Shown here one piece after another: positions 55,621 to 64,000 of a stretch of DNA of 64,000 bases. Below the pieces are notes generated by a model, which made no database searches, was not told where the DNA came from, and worked only from the letters and a program-made list of their open reading frames with translations. The DNA is from Viola odorata. Lineage: Eukaryota > Streptophyta > Magnoliopsida > Malpighiales > Violaceae. Positions within the stretch are counted from its first letter, which is position 1. Each line of letters begins with the position of its first letter. Position numbers and translations under genes: made by a program. Where the stretch lies: assembly GCA_963691705.1 (NCBI GenBank), contig OY829545.1, positions 60,167,179-60,231,178 of the forward strand. The letters are read 5' to 3'.

Positions 55621-58600
55621 CTAGATACCTTTCTGGCTAACTACGTAGCCCAAGAACTTACCCGTCTGAAATGCAAACATGCACTTCCGGGGGTTTAGCT
55701 TCATGCGATACCTTTTCATCACATCAAAAACTTCCTTTAGGTCCTGCAGGTGATCATGAAAATTCGCACTCTTCACCAGTATGTCGTCAACATATGCTTC
55801 CACATTTCTCCCTATTTGTTCCTCAAAAATCTTATTTGCCATTCGCTGAAACGTGGCCCCCGCGTTCTTTAGTCCAAATGGCATCGCTGTGTAACAATAC
55901 GTGGCTTTAGGAGTAAGGAAGGCGGTCTTCTCCTCATCCTCTAGGGCCATAGGGATTTGATGATATCCGGAATTGGCGTCCAATGAGCTTAGATATGCGT
56001 ACCCAGCGGTTTGATCAACCAACTGATCTATGCGAGGAAGCGGGTAGCAATCCTTAGGACAAGCATCGTTCAAATCGGTGAAGTCAATGCACATACGCCA
56101 GTCTCCATTGGGTTTAGGAACAAGAACCGGGTTGGCTAACCAAGTGGGATACTGTACTTCGCGAATGAAACCCACGTCAAGGAGCTTTACAACCTCCTTT
56201 TCCACAGCCGACGCTTTTTCGGTGGAGAACGCCCGTCGTTTTTGCTGAACTGGCTTGGCGTCAGGGTCAACGTTAAGCCTGTGCTCGGCTATTTCTCGTG
56301 ATATACCTGGCATATCGGCGGGCTTCCATGCGAAATTTCCTTGGCATTTGTTCAGCAGCCGTGCCAGTTGAAGATTTTCCGCTGGGCTGAGCTTATCGCT
56401 GACTAGGAAGCTGGCTCCCTCTTTGCCTATCACTGATACGGGTACCATCTTGTCAAGGGGTTGAGCGCGCTTTTCATCACCCTGCTCGTAGGGGTCTGCC
56501 GCTATACACACGTATCTATCGCAGCTTGTCTGAGTCATGAGCGAATAGCATTCTGCCGCCAGTTTCTGATCACCTTTTATCGATACCACCCCGTCCCAGG
56601 AGGGGTATTTCATCTTTAGATGTTTTTGTGATATCGCCGCTCCGAAGCGATTGAGGAAAGGCCGTCCGAGTATGACGTTATAGGGCAGATTCAGATCCAC
56701 AACAAGGAACAACAAATTCTCTGACCGTTTGTAAGTGTCTTCTCGGAAGTATACAGGTAAGGTGATTACTCCCGTAACAGGGATAGGGGTCCCATCCACT
56801 CCGACTATGGGTCTCTTACTAGGCGTTAACTCATCGTGGGGGCGTTTCATGAGATTGTAAGCTTCCAGCGAAAAAAGGTTCACGGCACTCCCGTTGTCCA
56901 CAAGAGTCCTTCTTATACCATGACTGGCGATGACAGGTGTGACTACCAAGGCGTCATTATGGGGATAGATAACGCCTTTTTCATCCTCTTCTGAAAAGGA
57001 TAAGATCATGCGATCAAGTATGTCTATCGCTCCACCTTTCTTTGTCATGCCGTCTCGCGTACGCTTTTCCCCTTTCGCCACCATCGACTGTTCTGATTCA
57101 TCTGCGTAGGGGATCCCTCCCGCTATGATATTGATTATGGGGATGTCGTCGCCATCTATTGCGAAGGTTTCCCCACCCTTTCCTTCGGGAGCGTTATCCG
57201 GCTGTGGGACTGGAGGGGGCCTTGGTCGTTCGTCTGCCGCTCTTCTTATCGGATTGTTTCGGGCATCTTCCCTTACTTGAGTCACAAATTCTCCCAGATA
57301 TCCTTCCTCCACCAAGCGTTCTATCGCCCACTTTAATTCTCTGCAAGCCTCTGTGGAATGTCCTCTGGCTTTATGGAATTTACAGTAAGCGTTTTCTCTT
57401 TTGCCTAAAAGCACTCCAGGTTTCGTGGGTGCAGGATAACGGATAGGAAGATTTCGTTGTTCCGCTATCGCCAAGATCTCCGCTCTTGGTACATTCAAGG
57501 AGGGAAAATCCGGATCATACGCCCGATTTTTGTTAGCGTTCCCTTGACGCTGATGAGGGGAACTACCTTGTTTTCCTTTCGAGGAATTTCCTTTTTGCTT
57601 ATCGTAGGTCTTTGGGATGTAATCTTTCCGTCGAGCGTAATCATCAGTGTAATGATCGTCAACCAGAGGATTTGCGGGAGCGGCAGGGATGTGAGGTGCC
57701 CCAGGCGGCATATTAAATATTCTATTTCTATTTTCTTCTTCCATTTTCGCATAATTATGGGCTTTAAGTCTTAGTGCGTCCAAGGATATTGGAGGATCCA
57801 CCATCAATGCATCTTTCAGTTTTCCATAGTGGCAGTTTCTTTTCAGAGCTTCTATGGCGAAATCAATAGTAACGCCCGGCGTTAATGACATTTCCAGATC
57901 GAATCGGCTGAGAAATTCTTTCAATGTCTCTTGGGGCTTCCGCTGTATGTCAAATAACGCTGCGGCAGATTTCCGAATTGGAATTGCTGTACTAAATCTG
58001 CTCCGAAATTTGGATTCCAACTGTGCGAAATTACTAATGGATCCGCCAGGAAGACCTTCAAACCAAAGACGAGCAATCCCGATAAGGTCATAACAAATAT
58101 CTGACATAAAGCCGCATCACTGTGGGTTTGAAACTGGACGAAATCCTTCACTTTGTTGATGTGCGAAATAGGATCTTTAGTACCATCATAAGTATCAGCG
58201 GGAAGCTTCACTCGCCTGCTGACCCTGTGACGTCTTACACGACGACTGAAAGGGTGACCTGAGGTATCATCAAGAATCTCACGCGCATGACGTGGGGGAG
58301 ATATGTCTCCTTGTCGCCCTCCTTCCCTTGGTTCAGGTATATGATGTCGCCTGGGAGACCGACTGCGACTCCTGGGAGAACGACTTCGATATCTTCTGCT
58401 ACTGGATCTTTCACTGTACACGGGAGATAAACTCCTGTTTGTTCCTTCCCTCCGTCCGGCCCAACGGTTCCTCAACGCCTCAAGCTGCCTGTCTTCCTGC
58501 AGAAGAAGTCTTTGCTGCATTTGTGGTACATAAGCCTCTACTCCTCCTTGAGTGAGTTGTACATGACCAACCAGGGGATTTCCTGCGGATAAAGGCACTT

Positions 58601-58925
58601 GGGGGTTCTCTGGAAACAATGGGGGAAGAGGTCGATCAGCAACAATAGATGGTGTGAACATGACGCGAGGAGGAACGCTAGATCCAGAAGCACCAGGCGT
58701 GACTCTAGTGGCCATTTCAGTCAAATATTCCAAGCGGGAACGAAGGGCCGCTATTTCCATAGCAAAGGGATTTTCATTGTTAAGCACAGATCCTTCTAAA
58801 AGAGGAGTGTAAAGATCAGATCCCACCGTCTGTGATGAAGAAATGACCGTCTGTGAGGAGATAGATCCTCCGGCGATCCCGACCGAGAGGTCCAGAGGTC
58901 CCGAGATAGTCGATTGCGTCGTCAT
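55621..58925 (-). pseudogene. Element E Gag, protease and reverse transcriptase
   Basis: Starts MTTQSTISGPLDLSVG at 58925. The Arg/Ser-rich part reads SSSRRYRSRSPRSRSRS. A one-base deletion near 58080, inside the gag domain, changes frame; otherwise the frame is open from there to 55621. It contains gag (ARLWFEGLPGGSISN), zinc-finger-like CKFHKARGHSTEAC, protease (LVDNGSAVNLFSLEA, ILGRPFLNRFGA) and reverse transcriptase (NPVLVPKPNGDWRMCIDF, MPFGLKNAGATFQRM, EAYVDDILVKS). It ends at a TAG (Gln in A) after VVSQKGI. This is the least damaged gag-pol in the window. Confidence 0.9.
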
Positions 58926-58959
58926 AGAGAGATCAGCAGTAGCAAAAGGAAATAACCGC

Positions 58960-59411
58960 CTGCAAAGCGCCGGAGGGGGACTCCGGCGTAGACACTCCGA
59001 TGCTTAAGTCAGTTCGAGTTTTCAGAATGGTAGAGGTTCTCCAAGATGATCTCGATCTTACCTTCTGTTTGGAATTCGTGGGGGTATTTATAGGCTTAAG
59101 ATGGCGATACCTTACAGCGATAGGGGTAGGCAACGTTTGTAACCATCGCTTCGGGCGATATTAGTTCCGTCATTGGGGCGATAATCATGTAGGGTCTATC
59201 GGGAGCGATATCCTCCTTGGTCCCCTAGGATGGGATGACGCCGTGCGCATAAAGGTGCATGAGATCCCCCCCCCCCGCTGAAGTCGACCATCCTAGGAAA
59301 CTTCCGCTGGCAAGGGCGATAGGCAGATGTCTCCGAGAAGCTTATAGAACTTCGTCCAAGATAGATACCATAGTTGCCGTGTAGCCGTCAGGAGCGCTCC
59401 AATTGTTATCA
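58960..59411 (-). repeat. 5' LTR of element E, 3' end missing
   Basis: 452 bp, minus orientation, starting TGATAACAATTGG at 59411. It stops after ..GGCGCTTTGCAG at 58960 and joins directly to GCGGTTATTTCC of the gag leader. About 78 bp of LTR end, the primer binding site and part of the leader, all present in A (29624-29848), are absent. Right flank CGCCG at 59412-59416 is the target duplication. Confidence 0.88.
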
Positions 59412-60506
59412 CGCCGTGTCATCATTCCTCCTCGACCTAAGTTTCATCCTTTGGGCAATAGTAGCATGACGTAATTCAGGACCAGTGTCCATGCTCTCGC
59501 TATCGCTGTCGATTTTCTCAAACACAGGATCGCCTTGAGCTACCCTCTTGCCACGGGACGGAAGCCAATTTTCAAGGAAACAAGAAGGTCGAGTGGAGGC
59601 TCTGCGAGTTGTGACAGTTTTAGTCCCTTCCCTTCCAGGCGGAATGGGTGGGCGGCGGGAATTTTCAGGCGAAGGAGAAGGAGGCAGCGACTGGAGAGGT
59701 GTTACGTTCAAAGGGGCGTCACTTTCCCCAGAAGAACTACTCTCAGCATTACCTGCCAACAAAACATATTAGCAAATTAAGAAGATTGAAGCGATAAAGA
59801 AGAAAAAGGGAACTCACCCACAACGCACTCTGACAAGGGCCTGAACCGAGCAAACTCCCGGATACGGAAAGACCCTTCTATTTCTAACAAGGCGCTAACG
59901 TTGGAAACATCCTGGCTTGACAGCGCGTCCGGTCTTTTCCAAACGCCACTATTGATTTTTCGATTGAAACCCCCGCGCCAGAGTCGTGACGGCAAACGGA
60001 GGGTGAAAAAGCCAGACTTCCAGTCATCTACGTGTTCCTCAAAACCTTGAAAGTTCCGCCAGAACAGTTGCACAATGACATCATCCCATCTGGGGGTAAT
60101 ATCTACCAGGCAGTTGCGACAACTCAAGACAGAACGTGCGGAATAGATCAAGCGATGGAGCAAATATACGCTTCATCTCGCACGAACGAAGGAAAGCGTA
60201 AATACCACACCAAGAGGGTGGAGTAATCTGGACGGGATTAAGGTCATAATGATCTAGCAGTTTCAACAGAGAAGTATGGAGTGGGAAACGGAATCCGTAA
60301 GTAAACATCTTGAAATAAACTAACCGGAATGTTCCCCACATGGCGTCAGGCAGCCGAGTGTCCTTCAAAGAGACAAAAGGGCGATAGCCCGTGGGAAAAG
60401 TAATACCACTCTCCTCTAATTCAACCCTCAAAACCTCATTACAATTGAATATGCTGCGAGTTCTCCTAGCTTCGGGATCTATGGGGTTTTCAACAGTTGA
60501 AGACAT
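59412..60506 (-). pseudogene. aORF2 of element D, N-terminal part
   Basis: Starts MSSTVENPIDPEARRTRS at 60506, with the start region intact where E has a one-base deletion. A two-base deletion near 60128 (TTCTGTC where E has TTCTTTGTC) shifts the frame within exon 1. Exon 2 (from about 59755) reads NAESSSSGESDAPLNV and stops at the E insertion point after RRNDDTA. The rest of the gene is at 63752-64000 and beyond. Confidence 0.85.
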
Positions 60507-60974
60507 AAGGGACAGGGAAAGTAAATCTACGGCGGTAGAAGGAGTAAATACCTGGAGCAAAAGGCCAGTGAGCCGGTCGCCGGCACCAGTGAGCGGTCGC
60601 GGTAAAACCTCTCGAAGAAAAGAAGTGCAGAAGAGAGAGAAAATGTGCAAAAACTCAAAATATTAGCAAAAGCAGTAAAAGAGAGAGATGATTTCCTTAT
60701 AAAGGAAAAGCCTAAAGAAGAGACAGCCTGTAAAAATGAAACACGTGCAGAACAGAAAAAGACACGTGGATAGTCATTTGTGCCTTCTGAAAGAAGACAG
60801 TTACCGATTAGAAGTTGAAGGCAGTTACCCGTAGCGAAAGGGACGCTTCCGCGATAACCCGGAACGGCTCAGAAAGAAACAATAAGTAAGCGATGAGAAG
60901 CGAAAAGGAAGTAAAACCATCATTCATTATTATGAGGAAGGTCATACGGCATCTACAAAAAGAAGGGTTAGGCC

Positions 60975-61409
60975 CTACTCTTCACCGTCGGACCAAGTAA
61001 TGCCGTAGCAGTAGACCACGTCGTCTCCATGATCGCCACCCCAGAATGAAAGTTCACCGACCTCCTTTCCAGCGGCAGAAGTCAACTTGGGTGACTCCTC
61101 CTTAACGCCTGGCGATACTGCCCCGGCGGCCGAACAAGCAGAGGGAGCCCACGGAGGCGATTCCTGCGGAGGGAGAGACGGTTTTTTCTCCTCTCGAGTC
61201 GAAGAAGCCAGAGAGTCAAAAAATGACTTAGAATCCTTGGCAGCCCCTTTCCTTTGCCTAGCAGCTTCTTTTCTCCGCCTCTTGCGACTCCGCCGGCGGA
61301 CGACCGGTCTCCAAGGGGGTGTGGCAGGAGGATTATCCGTATCAGGAGTAGTCGGGGGAGTTGGTGGCGAGTCTCTCGAAGCTGTATCTAACAAATAAGA
61401 ATCAGCCAT
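60975..61409 (-). CDS. aORF3 of element D
   Basis: 144 residues, intact, same length as the E copy with one visible change (KKPSLPPQ for KKPSPPPQ). Same Pro-rich N-terminus, arginine-rich middle and VVYCYGITWSDGEE end. Function unknown. Confidence 0.78.
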   Translation of the reverse strand: MADSYLLDTASRDSPPTPPTTPDTDNPPATPPWRPVVRRRSRKRRRKEAARQRKGAAKDSKSFFDSLASSTREEKKPSLPPQESPPWAPSACSAAGAVSPGVKEESPKLTSAAGKEVGELSFWGGDHGDDVVYCYGITWSDGEE

Positions 61410-61864
61410 GAGATCGTTGCGAAGAAAAATGAAGAAAAAAAAATAGACGAAAATGAAAAAAGAATCGTCCCATTAAATAGCGGGGAAAAGAGTAGGAGGG
61501 ACTCTTCGATCACCCAACCCGACTCTTGAGGATTGGCACGTGTACAGTCTGAAGTGCAAGCATAGATTTGCAGTCACGCCTGTTGAAATCTCGCGCTAAT
61601 CAAGAATATATCCCCCAATCAGTTGTTACAATGGGGACGGCGCTGAGTTAATATAGAACGACCAACAGAAAACCGCCCAGTAGCCAGACAGTTTTCAGTT
61701 GGGCTAAGAATATCTTCATTGAAAAACGACGAAGGGCGTAGCAAAGAGGAAGAACAGTTACAAGGCGGAATGATTGAAACGATTTATTTATTATGGCCTA
61801 CCGGCCGAAAGATACATTTACAAGGCAAGAGGAAAAGAAAAAGGCCCAAAGGGAGCCACCGTTA

Positions 61865-62242
61865 TCAGGCGTCAGAACCAGTATCCTCGGGCACCTCAGG
61901 AAGGTCCCTCAAGGAATCCATGACCAGGACAAGATCATGGGAAGTGGCCCTCATCCCCTTCAGGCAGCACCCCAACATGTCCTTGCGCTGTTGCAGCATG
62001 GCAATCACCACCTGGATCCGAGCGATGGAGGCGGTCAGCTTCGACACGCTCTCCAAGGGACTGAAATCCTCCAGGGAGATAGCTCCCAGCCTAGAATGAA
62101 GTGGGGTCAGCATCCCTTGCAGCTCCAGGATATCCTCAGAGGTCTTGACTATCATATTCTCCAGGAACCCGATGTCACCATCATTGAGATTCTTAAGAGA
62201 GTGGCCCTTAGAAAGAAGAAAATTCTTGGTCAAGTGATCCAT
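61865..62242 (-). CDS. aORF4 of element D
   Basis: 125 residues, intact. Differs from the E copy at two positions (GAISLED for GVISLED, EDTGSDA for EDAGSDA). TATA box at 62291-62298 on the minus strand as in E. Predicted small helical protein of unknown role. Confidence 0.8.
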   Translation of the reverse strand: MDHLTKNFLLSKGHSLKNLNDGDIGFLENMIVKTSEDILELQGMLTPLHSRLGAISLEDFSPLESVSKLTASIARIQVVIAMLQQRKDMLGCCLKGMRATSHDLVLVMDSLRDLPEVPEDTGSDA

Positions 62243-63223
62243 AATACTGACTGATAAAGATGAGGAGAACGTGGGTGGAGAAAGCTCTTCGATTTATAGG
62301 CTCCAACGGAGGGAGGCCATGGAAAAAGAGAAGAAAATAAGGTCCTTAAAAGACGAGCCATCCCGATAAGCCTCAAGGACCGATAGGCCTGAAACGGAAG
62401 GAAAAGGTGACGATCGTACGCTGTCTGCGATATCTATATGGGAAGGAGTACGAAACAGAGTCTGAAAAAATGCCGATAAACACGATATCACTGGTAGTCC
62501 TGACGCTAAAACCATAAGGTTACCGGTATCCACAGTATAAGGCCGCGTTGATGTCACAGGTGGCCCTAGATGCGTAAAACCGTGCTGGCATCACAGGCGT
62601 CTGGTGGTGTGAAGCCGCGCTAATCATAAGGAAGCTGATGGCGTAAAGCCGCGTCGATATCGCTGTTTTCTCGGATATGAAGCATAAAGGGGGCTCACGT
62701 GACTTCGAACCTCTGTAAGTATGAAGTTTGCTAACTTCTACATAGATATCTATCTCCTCTGTGTCTTTGCAATACACTTAAAAGGATAGCAGACCTGGAA
62801 TATACGCCGCTCCCTGGCATGATCTGGTTGAATACCCTTGACGGTGTCGTGAGTAACCCGTCAACGGTCCTTCTATGACTCGAACGAAGCTAAAGCTTCA
62901 CAAGCCTTGTCAAAGAAGCCAAGTAAACTAATATCGCCGAGCGAAAGAAACGACCTCTGAACCATAAAAGCGATAGCGGTTTCTTAGTAAGAATTCTTAA
63001 CGTCTCAGGGAGACGGATCTTAAACAAAGGATGAGGTTAATCTGAGCGATGGAAATTTACGGATCCAAGTTCGGACTTGACACTAAAATTGAGCAGCGCT
63101 GAGCAACGGGGGGGCTCAGATGCCCTGTGGAGATATCACCTCACGAAGGAATCTACTCATATCTAAGATGGCAGACATGGATAACCCTTGGTGAACACCC
63201 GGGCTAGTTTTCAGTTGGGCTTA

Positions 63224-63751
63224 TGATAACAATTGGAGCGCTCCTGACGGCTACACGGCAACTATGGTATCTATCTTGGACGAAGTTCTATAAGCTTCTC
63301 GGAGACATCTGCCTATCGCCCTTGCCAGCGGAAGTTTCCTAGGATGGTCGACTTCAGCGGGGGGGGATCTCATGCACCTTTATGCGCACGGCGTCATCCC
63401 ATCCTAGGGGACCAAGGAGGATATCGCTCCCGATAGACCCTACATGATTATCGCCCCAATGACGGAACTGATATCGCCCGAAGCGATGGTTACAAACGTT
63501 GCCTACCCCTATCGCTGTAAGGTATCGCCATCTTAAGCCTATAAATACCCCCACGAATTCCAAACAGAAGGTAAGATCGAGATCATCTTGGAGAACCTCT
63601 ACCATTCTGAAAACTCGAACTGACTTAAGCATCGAAGTGTCTACGCCGGAGTCACCCTCCGGCGTTTTGCAGATACCTCCGACGCCGATCGCTTCCCATC
63701 CGACTAGCTGCTGCAGCCGTTTCCGACCAGAAGAGATCTCGGATCTTATCA
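63224..63751 (+). repeat. LTR L4 (hybrid of D and E 3' LTRs)
   Basis: 528 bp, plus orientation, TGATAACAATTGGAGC to ..CGGATCTTATCA, with the TATA box at 63539. Followed by CGGCG, the E target site, and element D aORF2. The splice donor seen in A at 29624 reads GCAGATAC here in place of GCAGGTAC. It has 8 G in the run that is 18 C in L2 and 11 C at 59266-59276. Confidence 0.9.
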
Positions 63752-64000
63752 CGGCGGAATCGGCTGAGGACGATAGCGAAGAAATTGCAGAAGAGACGGA
63801 GCGTCTCGTAAAGAAGGTTCGCACAGAGAAAACTAACCCCCCAGTTCCCCCTTTGAAGGGAGTTAACGCGGTCCCCCTCGAGAATATTAACGCTTCTCAT
63901 GCCGCGAGTACTTCGCAAGTGGTGAAAGATATCAAAGCTATCAGGGTGCCTTCCGCCGTTTCTATCGAAAACAATGAGACCTCGGTAGTCGCGACCTCTC
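63752..64000 (+). pseudogene. aORF2 of element D, middle part (cut by window end)
   Basis: Continues the gene of 59412-60506 in the original orientation: AESAEDDSEEIAEETERLV, KKVRTEKTNPPVPPLKGV and ASTSQVVKDIK, an acidic Ser/Pro-rich linker. Two substitutions are visible near the end relative to 48140 in E. The window ends within it. Confidence 0.85.

Larger units (their letters stand above)
43570..59411 (-). mobile_element. Element E: nearly complete Tat-type Gypsy element (inverted)
   Basis: Minus-strand order from 59411: truncated 5' LTR, gag, protease, reverse transcriptase, RNase H, integrase, repeat spacer; then the four antisense genes (on the plus strand) and a 3' LTR at 43570-44107. 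Right flank CGCCG (CGGCG on the element strand) pairs with CGGCG at 63752, not with the sequence at 43565. It is therefore read as an insertion into element D that was later inverted together with the left part of D. Confidence 0.85.
59412..63751 (-). repeat. Right arm of 4.3-kb inverted repeat
   Basis: Reverse complement of 43570-47922. Consists of the left part of element D (aORF2 N-terminal part, aORF3, aORF4) and LTR L4. Its left edge is the D side of the E insertion site. Confidence 0.9.
59412..64000. mobile_element. Element D: fragment on both sides of the E insertion
   Basis: 59412-63223 is the inverted part of D: aORF2 start, aORF3 and aORF4, now on the minus strand. 63752-64000 continues aORF2 in the original plus orientation from exactly the base where 59412 stops (shared CGGCG). 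D therefore had its antisense genes on the plus strand and gag-pol on the minus strand, extending to the right beyond the window. Its 3' LTR is now split between L2 and L4. Confidence 0.82.

Noticed and set aside
43570..59411. Element E as one simple insertion at 43569
   Set aside because: The flanks GGACT and CGCCG do not match, so the two LTRs are not the ends of a single insertion at that site.
59412..63223. Reading 59412-63223 plus the LTR at 63224 as the missing 3' end of element A
   Set aside because: It contains aORF2 and aORF3 a second time, its sequence matches E and D and not A, and the CGGCG flanks tie both its ends to the E insertion in D.

Overview
This window is nuclear DNA from a flowering plant, most likely a eudicot. 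It holds no clearly intact host gene. Most of it is nested, decayed LTR retrotransposons, plus fragments of two plant housekeeping genes: ARPC5 (p16 subunit of the Arp2/3 complex) and cytosolic methionyl-tRNA synthetase. No rRNA, tRNA, CRISPR or bacterial-type signal was seen.

Layout. 1-367: AT-rich sequence with a pair of GC-rich hairpins. 368-6870: four tandem units (periods 2345 and 2339 bp, the third and fourth shortened) of a 5' ARPC5 fragment on the minus strand; units 1-3 each carry a different disabling mutation. 6871-9230: 5' half of a Copia element on the minus strand (LTR, primer site, gag, protease, start of integrase). 9231-10440: promoter-like sequence and first exon of methionyl-tRNA synthetase, next to a 59-bp direct repeat. 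10441-18303: 3' part of a Ty3/Gypsy Tat-type element (F). 18651-28159: a non-autonomous DNA transposon with about 200-bp terminal inverted repeats, split by a complete but internally deleted Athila-type element (19333-27560, target duplication GTGGT). 28160-29180: unique AT-rich DNA with one small doubtful ORF. 29181-64000: three Tat-type elements (A, D, E) nested in each other.

The most striking content is the 3' half of the Tat-type elements. Between the end of pol and the 3' LTR lie four genes in antisense orientation to gag-pol, called here aORF1 to aORF4 (aORF1 next to pol, aORF4 next to the LTR). The order is the same in A, E and F; D shows aORF4, aORF3 and part of aORF2. aORF1 and aORF2 look like paralogues with the domain usually called putative gypsy-type transposon (Pfam Transposase_28) and a C-terminal coiled coil; both contain GT-AG introns. 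aORF3 is a small arginine-rich protein and aORF4 a small helical protein. In element E each has its own TATA-like box and a CACGTG G-box upstream. Extra and antisense ORFs are known in the Tat/Ogre lineage; a four-gene spliced antisense cassette conserved between diverged elements deserves follow-up.

Target-site duplications give the history of the right half: D inserted into aORF4 of A (site GGACT), E inserted into aORF2 of D (site CGGCG), and recombination between the oppositely oriented 3' LTRs of D and E then inverted everything between them. This left two near-identical inverted arms of about 4.3 kb (43570-47922 and 59412-63751). The 5' LTR of E joins the gag leader exactly at a GT-AG junction and so lacks the primer binding site. 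All gag-pol copies are disabled.
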